NCBI GenBank assembly: GCA_007120085.1
Contig: SKOK01000108.1
Span: 1 to 42,069, forward strand
DNA: 42,069 nt
From: Bacteroidales bacterium
Lineage (GTDB): Bacteria; Bacteroidota; Bacteroidia; Bacteroidales; UBA7960
Direction: 5' to 3'
This document shows, one piece after another, positions 1 to 7,006 of this stretch. Made by a program: the position numbers and the translations under genes. The notes beneath the pieces are model-generated. The model saw only the letters and a program-made list of their open reading frames with translations. It made no database searches and was not told the origin of the DNA. Numbering within the stretch: position 1 is the first letter of the stretch; each line of letters begins with the position of its first letter.

Positions 1-1
1 A

Positions 2-61
2 TTATTGGGTAATAAGAAACATGTTGTGGCAGTCGACGCCCGCATCAATATCATCCGATAA
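2..61 (+). CDS. C-terminal end of an unidentified protein (partial)
   Basis: An open frame runs from the left edge of the window and ends at a TAA at 59-61. The visible residues end in HVVAVDARINIIR. The fragment is too short to assign to a family. It looks coding because it is open from the edge and its composition is protein-like. The stop codon lies inside the first unit of the heptamer repeat (CGATAAC), so the repeat either begins exactly at the natural end of the gene or has cut it short. The fragment alone cannot settle which. Confidence 0.45.
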   Translation, partial: LLGNKKHVVAVDARINIIR

Positions 62-188
62 CCGATAACCGATTATCAATTATCGATTATCAATTATCGA
101 TTATCAATTATCAGTTATCAATTATCAGTTATCAGTTATCAGTTATCAATTATCAATTATCAGTTATCAATTATCAATTATCAATCAT
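56..188 (+). repeat. Heptamer tandem array A (19 phased units)
   Basis: Nineteen consecutive 7-bp units in perfect register: two CGATAAC, then a mix of CGATTAT, CAATTAT and CAGTTAT, ending with CAATCAT. No unit breaks the phase. The array starts at the stop codon of the preceding partial gene and ends 23 bp before the start of the symporter gene. It therefore forms almost the whole intergenic region. The related arrays at 40410-40494 and 41901-41977 have the unit CAGTAAC/CAGAAAC on the minus strand. Confidence 0.93.
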
Positions 189-211
189 AAATACTCTATC
201 TTCTTACACCT

Positions 212-1651
212 ATGACAGCACGAATCATCATATTAATTCTATATGCCCTGATGATCATCGTCGTGGGCATTCGCGGGTTGCGTGGCACTAAAACCTTCAA
301 TGACTTTTACCTTGGCGGTGGCAATGTGGGTCCCTGGATGACGGCTTTTTCCTATGGCACTGCTTATTTCAGTGCTGTGTTGTTTATTGGCTTTGCCGGA
401 AACATTGGCTGGAACTTCGGTTATTCAGGTTTGTGGGTTGCCCTGGTGAACTCCCTTGTCGGGGTTGCTTTGGCCTGGCGGCTGGTAGGTATGAAGCTGA
501 AGGAGCCGGGTGCTACCTTTGGTGCTACGACCTTGCCCGAATATCTGAGCAGGCGATATGGCAGTCCGGAGCTCAAGCTGTTGTCGAGCCTGGTGATTTT
601 CGTGTTTATGATTCCATACACAGCAGCGGTGTTTATGGGACTGTCCTATCTTTTTACATCCAATTTCAATATTGAATACTGGCACGCATTGGCTTTTATG
701 GGATTCTTTACTGCCCTTTACATGGTTCTGGGGGGCTATAAATCGATGGCACTGATTGATATGATCTTTGGCGGAATTATGGCAGTGAGTGTGATCATCT
801 TGTTTTTCAGCACGGTGCATCAGGGCGGAGGCATTTCGGCCATCACTTTTGACTTGCGCGCCATTGATCCGCGACTGACACAGGCAGTTGGCCCGCCCGG
901 ATGGTGGCCGCTACTGTCTTTGGTGCTGCTCACCAGCATGGCACCCTTTGCCATGCCCCAGCTGATTCAAAAATTTTATGCCATCAAAGACAGAGACACC
1001 GTTAAACGCGGGATGCTCGCCTCAACACTTTTTGCCATACTGATTGGTGGCGTCGCTTACTTTATCGGTTCAACATCACGCGTATTTCTGAATCCCGGTA
1101 ATGCTCCTGCAGCATTTAATGAAGCCGGACAGCCATTATTTGACATCATTATGCCGGAGCTGCTGACCAATGTGGTGCCGGTATCATTGAGCGTAATTAT
1201 CTTATTGCTCATATTGTCAGCCTCAATGTCAACGTTGGCAGCCCTCGTGCTGGTGTCAAGTTCCACATTTGTGAAGGATTTTTACCAGGGTTTTATCAAT
1301 GAGGGCGCCGATGACAAGCGAATGACCTTGCTGATGCGCCTGATGAGCGCATTGTTCATCCTGCTTGCCGTGGTGCTTGCATATATGAATATTGACAGCA
1401 TTGTGGCCATTCTTGGTATTTCCTGGGGTGCGTTGGGCTCGTTTTTCCTTGGACCGTTTATCTGGGGTCTGTATAATAAAAAAGTACGACGGAGTGGTGC
1501 CATCGCGTCAGGCGTTGGCGGCCTGATGGTTTGCATCCTGCTTTACGCCGGCGGCATGCCATCCCCACAGGCCGGAACCATCGGGATGTTTGCTTCACTG
1601 GCGCTCAACCCTATTGTGAGCTACATCAGGAACAAAAGCCAGGGCAAATGA
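212..1651 (+). CDS. Sodium:solute symporter family transporter
   Basis: A 479-residue, very hydrophobic inner-membrane protein with about 12-13 predicted transmembrane helices and no signal peptide. The N-terminal FYLGGGNVGPW (about 32-42) and the GGYKSMALID segment (about 174-183) match the conserved signatures of the SSS (SLC5-like) family, which couple inward sodium flow to uptake of sugars, amino acids, vitamins or organic anions. The substrate cannot be read from the sequence. Length is normal for the family. The ATG at 212 is preceded by a short AT-rich leader and then the heptamer array. The gene stands alone in its orientation, and a porin-like gene follows 126 bp downstream. Both may serve uptake, but that is inference. 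Confidence 0.9.
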   Translation: MTARIIILILYALMIIVVGIRGLRGTKTFNDFYLGGGNVGPWMTAFSYGTAYFSAVLFIGFAGNIGWNFGYSGLWVALVNSLVGVALAWRLVGMKLKEPGATFGATTLPEYLSRRYGSPELKLLSSLVIFVFMIPYTAAVFMGLSYLFTSNFNIEYWHALAFMGFFTALYMVLGGYKSMALIDMIFGGIMAVSVIILFFSTVHQGGGISAITFDLRAIDPRLTQAVGPPGWWPLLSLVLLTSMAPFAMPQLIQKFYAIKDRDTVKRGMLASTLFAILIGGVAYFIGSTSRVFLNPGNAPAAFNEAGQPLFDIIMPELLTNVVPVSLSVIILLLILSASMSTLAALVLVSSSTFVKDFYQGFINEGADDKRMTLLMRLMSALFILLAVVLAYMNIDSIVAILGISWGALGSFFLGPFIWGLYNKKVRRSGAIASGVGGLMVCILLYAGGMPSPQAGTIGMFASLALNPIVSYIRNKSQGK

Positions 1652-1777
1652 GTAAATGAGTAAATGTGCACCTGTTCCCTTTGGGGGAGGGATCGGGGGT
1701 GCGGGCATTTCAGGCACAATCTTAAAATTCAGATCATCAAACAAATTCGTATGTATTTATAAATCAACAGAATAAAG
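1652..1777 (+). other. Intergenic spacer with GC-rich hairpin and 8-bp repeat
   Basis: After the symporter stop, GAGTAAAT is repeated in tandem, giving further stop codons. A G-rich stretch follows at about 1675-1705, where TCCCT and AGGGA can pair around a G-rich loop. There is no U-tract after it, so it is not a convincing terminator. No TAnnTTTG promoter element is visible before the porin-like gene. Confidence 0.4.
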
Positions 1778-3025
1778 ATGAAGCACTGCTTATTGATCTT
1801 TCTTCTTCTAACAAGCTTTACTTTATTTTCTTCTGAAACTGATAATAAGGCTGTTGAAGAAGAAAAAGCGTTTTCTGTCAGGTTAACTGGTTTTGTGAAG
1901 TCTGACTACTGGCTGGACAGCCGGACAGTTGTTGCAGCGCGTGAAGATTTGTTTTTGCTGTATCCTGCGAATGTAATGCCTGACTCGGAGGGCATAGACA
2001 TCAATGGCGACCCGGTGTTTAACTTTTCGGCGATCACTTCAAGGATCGCTACGGTTTTGCGAGGGCCGGATGCATTTGGCGCGAAGGTCAGCGGTCTTAT
2101 AGAGGCTGATTTTTCCGGTGTTACCAATACCGACATTAACGGTTTTCGTTTGAGGCATGCATACCTGAAGCTTGATTGGGAGCATTGGGGTTTGCTTTTA
2201 GGCCAATGGTGGCATCCATTGTTTGGTGCAGAGGTGATTCCCACTGTGGTGTCACTGAATACCGGCGCCCCGTTTCAGCCATTTATCCGTAACCCGCAGG
2301 CTACGCTGACCTATCAGACAGAAAGCTCCCGATGGCTTTTTTCGATGATTGCGCAACGCGACAATGCCAGCGACGGGCCTAAAGGGGCATCTCCGGATTA
2401 TATCAGGGATGCGACGCTCCCCAATTTACATTTGCAGTACACAAGAACCAATGGCAACATAACTACAGGTTTGGCTTCTGATTATAAAGTGATTAGGCCC
2501 CGTCGATTTGTTGTCGATGATGATTTTCAAATTCGTTATTCATCAGAAACCCTCAACACCTTTGCCTTTATGGCTTATGGAAGATACAGGTATCAAAATC
2601 TCGACATCAAAGGGAAAGCCATTTATGGTCAAAACCTGAGCGAGCACCTGCTGATGGGGGGTTATGCTGAAAGCCACGTTGATCCGGGCAGTGGAACGAT
2701 CAAATATACACCGATGAATAACCTCAGTTTATGGGGCAACATCCTGTATGGCGACAGGGTAGTAGCAGGCTTTTTTGCGGGATATGCAAGGAATCTGGGT
2801 GCTTCAGATGAGATTGTCGGGGATTATTTTGGCAGAGGCAAAGACATCGCTTATGTTTACCGGTTTGCGCCCTCTGTGACTTTCAACTCCGGAAGTGTTG
2901 CTTTATGCACTGAGCTTGAATATACTGCTGCCGCTTATGGCAATCCCGACGCCATGGGCCGGGTAAAAGACCATGGCGAAGTGAGTAACCTGCGTCTGCT
3001 TTTTACGGCTTTGTACTTTTTTTGA
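1778..3025 (+). CDS. Porin-like outer-membrane beta-barrel protein
   Basis: 415 residues beginning with a clear Sec signal peptide (MKHCLLIFLLLTSFTLFSS) and then a charged stretch. The mature part alternates short amphipathic strands and turns, including LTGFVKSDYWLDSR near the start and a short aromatic C-terminal strand ending LYFF. A terminal aromatic residue is typical of barrels inserted by BamA. The pattern resembles the DcaP-like/porin proteins common in Bacteroidota. It probably forms a diffusion channel in the outer membrane. Substrate is unknown. It lies 126 bp after the symporter gene and has no close downstream partner. The family call rests on pattern, not on a diagnostic motif. 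Confidence 0.7.
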   Translation: MKHCLLIFLLLTSFTLFSSETDNKAVEEEKAFSVRLTGFVKSDYWLDSRTVVAAREDLFLLYPANVMPDSEGIDINGDPVFNFSAITSRIATVLRGPDAFGAKVSGLIEADFSGVTNTDINGFRLRHAYLKLDWEHWGLLLGQWWHPLFGAEVIPTVVSLNTGAPFQPFIRNPQATLTYQTESSRWLFSMIAQRDNASDGPKGASPDYIRDATLPNLHLQYTRTNGNITTGLASDYKVIRPRRFVVDDDFQIRYSSETLNTFAFMAYGRYRYQNLDIKGKAIYGQNLSEHLLMGGYAESHVDPGSGTIKYTPMNNLSLWGNILYGDRVVAGFFAGYARNLGASDEIVGDYFGRGKDIAYVYRFAPSVTFNSGSVALCTELEYTAAAYGNPDAMGRVKDHGEVSNLRLLFTALYFF

Positions 3026-3040
3026 TCAAAATTTGCTTAA

Positions 3041-3048
3041 TATATTTG
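3041..3048 (+). promoter_or_regulatory. Possible -7 element for the universal stress gene
   Basis: TATATTTG matches the Bacteroidota -7 consensus TAnnTTTG. The nearest upstream TTG (3022-3024) is 16 bp away, shorter than the usual 19-21. The start codon is 70 bp downstream. Confidence 0.35.
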
Positions 3049-3118
3049 GATGATGCTTTCAAATATTGTATATTTATGCAAGATTATATAATGAATTACT
3101 CATTAAACGCAATCAACC

Positions 3119-4228
3119 ATGGAAAAATCTTTGGTAACCCTGGCAACGGATCATTACACAGCGGCGGAAGTGTTGAGGGCACGCCTTGAGGCTGCTGGCA
3201 TCGAATGCTTTTTGAGCAATGTGCATCTCATTCAGGGTGCTGCTCCCGAAGGTGTAAAGATCAAGATCAAATCAAGTGACGTTGAAAAGGCTTTGCGCCT
3301 TATGCAAGAGTGGAAGGCAGAGCAGGAGTACGCCGACAGGAAAAACCCAAAAACCGTCAGGCGTGTGCTGGTTCCTGTTGATTTTTCTGATTATTCGCGA
3401 AACGCCTGTATGTATGCCTTGAACCTGGCGCACAAGATCAAGGCTGAATTGAAAATCCTGCACGTTTATTATGCCCCGATTGTTGACCTGGTTCCAATTA
3501 CGGATGCTTACAGCATTCAGGTTGATATGGACATCAACCTTCGCGAAATGGAAGCAAATGCCAAAAAAAGCCTTATGGCTTTTGTGGACGACATCAGGAA
3601 GATGGCCACGGACAGAAAAATGGATGATGTCAAGATCGGTTACGCTTTACGCGAAGGCGTTACAGAGGATGAGATTGCCCGTGTGGCAAAGGATTACAAC
3701 CCTGGCATCATTGTTTTGGGAACCAAGGGCAAAGGCGAAAAACAAAGCGACATCATTGGCAGCGTGGTGTACCGGGTGCTCGACCGTACGAAAGTACCCG
3801 TTCTTGCCATTCCTGAACATTCGACATACAATATCAACCGTGAAGTGAAGAACATCGCCTATGCCACGGAGTTCGACGATTCTGACTTTGTGGCAATACG
3901 CCGTTTGCTGACCATCCTTTCGGAGTTTAAGGTCAAAGTACACTGCATTCATTTCTCCAAAGAGTCAAGGAAGTCAATTGATAATGTCAGGATGGAAAAA
4001 ATGAAAGAATATTTCCGAAAGGTACATAAAAGCATTGAGGTTAATTGTCACTTGCTTGAGGGTGAGGATGATCTCAAAGAGGTTGAGTCCTTTGTTGAGC
4101 AAAACCAAATCGACTTGTTCTCGATGGTAAACCGCAAGCGCGGCCTTTTAGCCCGGCTGTTCAATCCCGGCCTGACCCGGAAGTTGATTTATCAAAGTAC
4201 AATTCCCTTGTTGATTTTCAGGGCCTGA
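3119..4228 (+). CDS. DUF2007 plus tandem universal stress protein
   Basis: 369 residues in three parts. Residues 1-65 resemble the DUF2007 putative signal-transducing domain (TDHYTAAEVLRARLEAAGIEC). Residues about 80-232 are a universal stress (UspA) domain whose ATP-binding loop, GTKGKGEKQSDIIGS (201-215), fits G-x2-G-x9-G-S. Residues about 244-369 are a second UspA-like domain without that loop, so it is probably degenerate or structural. The protein has no signal peptide or membrane segment and should be cytosolic. Tandem UspA proteins bind ATP and respond to starvation or stress; the role of this one is not known. The gene's last 37 bp overlap the 3' end of the convergent hydrolase gene. 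Confidence 0.88.
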   Translation: MEKSLVTLATDHYTAAEVLRARLEAAGIECFLSNVHLIQGAAPEGVKIKIKSSDVEKALRLMQEWKAEQEYADRKNPKTVRRVLVPVDFSDYSRNACMYALNLAHKIKAELKILHVYYAPIVDLVPITDAYSIQVDMDINLREMEANAKKSLMAFVDDIRKMATDRKMDDVKIGYALREGVTEDEIARVAKDYNPGIIVLGTKGKGEKQSDIIGSVVYRVLDRTKVPVLAIPEHSTYNINREVKNIAYATEFDDSDFVAIRRLLTILSEFKVKVHCIHFSKESRKSIDNVRMEKMKEYFRKVHKSIEVNCHLLEGEDDLKEVESFVEQNQIDLFSMVNRKRGLLARLFNPGLTRKLIYQSTIPLLIFRA

Positions 4229-5163
4229 CAGCGATTAAGCCAGTCCAGTAAATACAAATAGACATCCTTTTTGTTTTTTTCGTGCAGCAACTCGTGTCTT
4301 CCTGGAAAAATCTTTAAAAAAAGATTCTGAAAATTCTGTGTATAAAACTCTTTGTGGAGTTTTATGGCATCTTTTCCAAAATTACCGACCGGGTCATCCT
4401 GTCCGCTCATGATCATCACTGGCAAAGACTTCCGGTATGTAAGAAGCTTTTCAGCCTTCCTGGTTTCTGCAATGCCCTTCAAAAGGTTCATATAGAAACC
4501 GTTTGAATAATTAATGCCACAGTAAGGGTCATTTACATAAGCATCAACTTCAGCCCTGTCTGAAGATATCCATTCAAACAGGGTGGGGCGGTCCTTGAAG
4601 TGCCTGTTGAAATTGCGGTAAAAAAGCTTGTTAAACCATTTGCTCTTTCGTTTGCTGCCCTCAAACAGTATTTTAATGCGCATGAAGATCAGTCCAGCAT
4701 TCAAAAGGAAGGGGTTCATTATGAAGCTGCCCGAAAGAATCAATCCTTGCAGATAAACGGGGTATAGTGCGGTAAAGTGCCTGGCTATCACAGAGCCCAT
4801 GCTGTGTCCGAGTACGAAAACTGGTATTTCCGGCTGGTTCTTGCGGATGTTGGTATATAGGGCGCGTACATTCTCCAGCATATGCTGCCAGCTTCTGCTG
4901 TCTGTAACCAATCCTGCTTGCTGGGGTGATCCTGCTGTTCTGCCCTGGCCAGGATGATCACAAGTATATACCCCGTAACCATTCTCAACCAGGAAACAGG
5001 CAAAATCCCTGTAGCGACCGGTATGTTCGGCCATGCCGGGAATGATGAGCACCATGGCCGAAGGTGTTTGGTTGAGCGGCAGATAGCTTTTAACATAAAA
5101 ACGGTTCCTTGTAGAACTGCTGAGATAAAAACCCTGTTCCCGCAATAATTGCACTGCCATCAT
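4192..5163 (-). CDS. Alpha/beta hydrolase, lysophospholipase-like
   Basis: 323 residues with the serine aminopeptidase S33/monoacylglycerol lipase layout. PGMAEHTGRY (42-51) forms the oxyanion side. GHSMGS (119-124) carries the nucleophile Ser121. The acid is probably Asp256 or Asp257 in SGQDDPVG, and His290 in PGRHE completes the triad. No signal peptide is seen, so it is probably cytosolic. The likely reaction is hydrolysis of a lysophospholipid or monoacylglycerol ester, but the exact substrate is unknown. Two ATG codons at the start (5163 and 5160) are equally possible. The 3' end overlaps the convergent stress-protein gene by 37 bp, and the gene is divergent from the ybaN-like gene. Confidence 0.85.
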   Translation of the reverse strand: MMAVQLLREQGFYLSSSTRNRFYVKSYLPLNQTPSAMVLIIPGMAEHTGRYRDFACFLVENGYGVYTCDHPGQGRTAGSPQQAGLVTDSRSWQHMLENVRALYTNIRKNQPEIPVFVLGHSMGSVIARHFTALYPVYLQGLILSGSFIMNPFLLNAGLIFMRIKILFEGSKRKSKWFNKLFYRNFNRHFKDRPTLFEWISSDRAEVDAYVNDPYCGINYSNGFYMNLLKGIAETRKAEKLLTYRKSLPVMIMSGQDDPVGNFGKDAIKLHKEFYTQNFQNLFLKIFPGRHELLHEKNKKDVYLYLLDWLNRCQALKINKGIVL

Positions 5164-5223
5164 TCGTGTTTTTTTACGATCTTTGAGCCTTTTTAAAACG
5201 GATTACCATTCCATGAATTGTTA

Positions 5224-5250
5224 CAAACAAATGCTGTTCGTATTTGTTTG
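5224..5250. promoter_or_regulatory. 9-bp inverted repeat between divergent genes
   Basis: CAAACAAAT (5224-5232) and ATTTGTTTG (5242-5250) are perfect inverted copies separated by 9 bp. They lie between the divergent hydrolase and ybaN-like genes. The symmetry and position fit an operator, but no regulator gene is adjacent. Confidence 0.4.
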
Positions 5251-5321
5251 CTTGTTGGTTGCTTACAAAACAACCTGATTTCAGTTCAGTTACCTGGTTC
5301 AAAAATATAAACTTCTTCCTA

Positions 5322-5729
5322 ATGAAGGAGCAAAAACCGACATTTGGCAAAAAGCTCAGCCCCATCCAGCGATACCTTTTTATGGTGGCTGGCACAATTG
5401 CTTTAGGGTTGGGCGTTTTGGGAATTCCAATGCCACTGCTACCCACGACTCCATTCCTGTTGCTGTCTGCCTATTGTTATGCACGCAGCTCCAGGCGCTT
5501 TTATTACTGGCTTATTAATCATAAAGTGCTTGGCAAGCACATACACAATTACTGGGAGTATCGTGGCATAACACACAGTGTCAAAGTTGGCGCCATATCA
5601 TTTTTGTGGATATCAATGACACTTACAGCCATTTTTGCAATGGATGGTTTGTGGATGCGACTGCTTCTGCTGGTGGTGGCCATTGCAGTTACCATTCACA
5701 TTGCTGCCATTAAAACCATTAAGCTCTGA
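5322..5729 (+). CDS. YbaN/DUF454 family inner-membrane protein
   Basis: 135 residues. The conserved DUF454 core, LGLGVLGIPMPLLPTTPFLL, is followed by a cysteine/arginine segment (SAYCYARSSRRF) and the downstream pair GKHIHNYWE and RGIT. There are about three to four membrane helices. Function is unknown for the family. The frame is open upstream to an ATG at 5244, but I chose 5322 (MKEQKPTFGKK) because family members begin shortly before the first helix and the upstream 26 codons resemble no domain. Neither start has a Shine-Dalgarno site. The stop lies 4 bp from the end of the convergent prolyl isomerase gene. Confidence 0.82.
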   Translation: MKEQKPTFGKKLSPIQRYLFMVAGTIALGLGVLGIPMPLLPTTPFLLLSAYCYARSSRRFYYWLINHKVLGKHIHNYWEYRGITHSVKVGAISFLWISMTLTAIFAMDGLWMRLLLLVVAIAVTIHIAAIKTIKL

Positions 5730-5733
5730 TGCC

Positions 5734-6246
5734 TTATTTCGCTTCCGGATTTTGACCGTCAGGCTTCGCAAAACCTTGTTTTAGCTCTTCCTCTGTTGGG
5801 TTACGCTTCGCAATAACCTTGCCTTGAAAATGCAAGTCCATGCCAGCCAAAGGGTGGTTAAAGTCCATTTTAACATTTTCGTCTCCAATTTCTACGACCA
5901 TGCCGCGGTGGGGGTTTCCCTCCTTGTCTTCCATGTTGATGATGTTGCCTTCTACCAGAAGATCTTCAGCGAGTTTGCCCTCAATCATGAATATGCTTTT
6001 GGGCAAATCCACAATCGCTTTTTCATTTACCGGACCGTAGGCTTTTTCTGACTCAATCAGGAATTCAAAATCTGCACCTTCTCCAAGGTCCCTGACATTG
6101 CTTTCAAAGCTTTGGTTTAGCGTGCCCGCCCCAAATAAAAACTCAATGGGTTTGTCGGGCTGCACTGCTTCCAGTACTTTGCCTTCAGGTCCTCCTTCAC
6201 GCAGCTCGTATGTGAGTGCAATAACTTTGGCTTCGGTTTGTGCCAT
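5734..6246 (-). CDS. FKBP-type peptidyl-prolyl isomerase, SlyD-like
   Basis: 170 residues from the ATG at 6246 (MAQTEAKVIAL). The frame is open 12 codons further up, but that extension is AT-rich leader and does not look coding. The FKBP fold is split by the insert-in-flap domain seen in SlyD. FLFGAGTLNQSFE (early) and MDFNHPLAGMDLHFQGKV (late) are FKBP landmarks, and the middle part (KAIVDLPKSIF) is the chaperone insert. The histidine-rich metal-binding tail of E. coli SlyD is absent. It catalyses cis-trans isomerisation of prolyl bonds and probably holds unfolded chains, in the cytosol. The next gene converges with a 4-bp gap. Confidence 0.9.
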   Translation of the reverse strand: MAQTEAKVIALTYELREGGPEGKVLEAVQPDKPIEFLFGAGTLNQSFESNVRDLGEGADFEFLIESEKAYGPVNEKAIVDLPKSIFMIEGKLAEDLLVEGNIINMEDKEGNPHRGMVVEIGDENVKMDFNHPLAGMDLHFQGKVIAKRNPTEEELKQGFAKPDGQNPEAK

Positions 6247-6443
6247 GATAATTTTGTTTAAGTTAAAAAAATGCGGGATCATCCTCAGTTGAGAAAGATA
6301 ACCCCGTTAATTGCGATTTTAATGCGAAGGTATGATAAATAAAAAAAAAGACAAAAAAAATGTCGCTTTTTTTGTTTCAGGCTCCGAAAACAAGGAGCAG
6401 CAAACAGGAAACCATCAATGCTCCGAAAAATTTCCGAAAAAGC

Positions 6444-6475
6444 TTGTTGTATTTTAAAGAAAAGATGTATCTTTG
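6444..6475 (+). promoter_or_regulatory. Bacteroidota-type promoter of rpmG
   Basis: The -33 element TTG (6444-6446, with a second TTG right after it) is separated by 21 bp from the exact -7 element TATCTTTG (6468-6475). The start codon of rpmG lies 33 bp downstream. Spacing and position are typical for a ribosomal protein gene in this phylum. Confidence 0.8.
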
Positions 6476-6508
6476 CGCTCCTGAAAAACATAAAGGTTTA
6501 TTGTAATC

Positions 6509-6697
6509 ATGGCAAAGAAAACGAAAGAAGCACGGATTCAGGTTATCCTCGAATGCACCGAGCACAAAAACAGCGGTTTACCAGGCACATCAAGGTATAT
6601 TACCACTAAAAACAAAAAGAACCACCCGGAAAGGCTGGAGTTGAAGAAATTCAACCCCATCATGAGAAAAATGACAGTTCACAGAGAAATTAAATAA
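6509..6697 (+). CDS. rpmG: 50S ribosomal protein L33
   Basis: 62 residues, the usual length. The sequence [27 protein letters not shown] is the conserved L33 core, and it ends [16 protein letters not shown]. Of the four zinc-ribbon cysteines found in some L33 proteins only one remains, so this is the zinc-independent type. It binds 23S rRNA near the E site. An exact promoter lies upstream. In many Bacteroidota rpmB (L28) directly precedes rpmG; here it does not, and nothing like it is seen in the 262 bp before the gene. DUF4295 follows after 10 bp. Confidence 0.97.
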   Translation: MAKKTKEARIQVILECTEHKNSGLPGTSRYITTKNKKNHPERLELKKFNPIMRKMTVHREIK

Positions 6698-6707
6698 TAT
6701 TTGAATC

Positions 6708-6866
6708 ATGGCAAAGAAAGTAGTAGCAGCACTGAAGTCCACTACCGGTAAGAGTTATGCAAAGGTTATCCGGATGCAAAAATCGGAAAAGTCGGGCGCA
6801 TATGCTTTTGAAGAAGACATTGTAGATACGGATAAAGTAAAAGAGTATTTCGCGCAGAAGAAATAA
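6708..6866 (+). CDS. DUF4295 family small basic protein
   Basis: A 52-residue lysine-rich protein (MAKKVVAALKSTTGKSYAKV, ending KEYFAQKK). It matches the DUF4295 family, found in Bacteroidota directly after rpmG. Its size, charge and fixed neighbourhood suggest a ribosome-associated protein, but the function is inferred from context only. It begins 10 bp after the rpmG stop and is surely co-transcribed with it. It is followed by a hairpin and then an intrinsic terminator before ftsY. Confidence 0.92.
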   Translation: MAKKVVAALKSTTGKSYAKVIRMQKSEKSGAYAFEEDIVDTDKVKEYFAQKK

Positions 6867-6871
6867 TAATG

Positions 6872-6913
6872 TTGTTAAGTGAGGCCGGCAAAGCGGGCAC
6901 ACCAGCTTAACAA
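6872..6913 (+). other. Inverted repeat after DUF4295
   Basis: TTGTTAAG (6872-6879) and CTTAACAA (6906-6913) are perfect inverted copies. Inside them GCCGGC and GCGGGC can also pair with one mismatch. The hairpin starts just after the DUF4295 stop and is not followed by a U-tract. It could protect the 3' end of the rpmG transcript or act with the terminator downstream. Confidence 0.5.
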
Positions 6914-6937
6914 GTCTGTTTATTTCTAAAAATTTCT

Positions 6938-6976
6938 CAGATCTGTTCCGGCAATCACGGTACAGGTCTGTTTTTT
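6938..6976 (+). terminator. Intrinsic terminator after rpmG-DUF4295
   Basis: CAGATCTGT (6938-6946) pairs with ACAGGTCTG (6962-6970), with one G-U pair. An inner CCG/CGG pair extends the stem, and six T follow at once. It separates the ribosomal genes from ftsY, which then needs its own promoter or read-through. Confidence 0.8.
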
Positions 6977-7006
6977 ATATTATAACTCTTCATATACCTT
7001 TCTGTT

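Noticed and set aside
56-188. Array A as a CRISPR array
   Set aside because: The period is 7 bp with no spacers and there are no cas genes in the window.
5244-5321. Longer N-terminus for the YbaN-like protein
   Set aside because: The extra 26 residues lie over the inverted repeat and spacer and have no counterpart in the family.
6341-6378. GACA/TGTC hairpin with A and T runs as a terminator
   Set aside because: It lies between divergent genes, where neither transcript ends.
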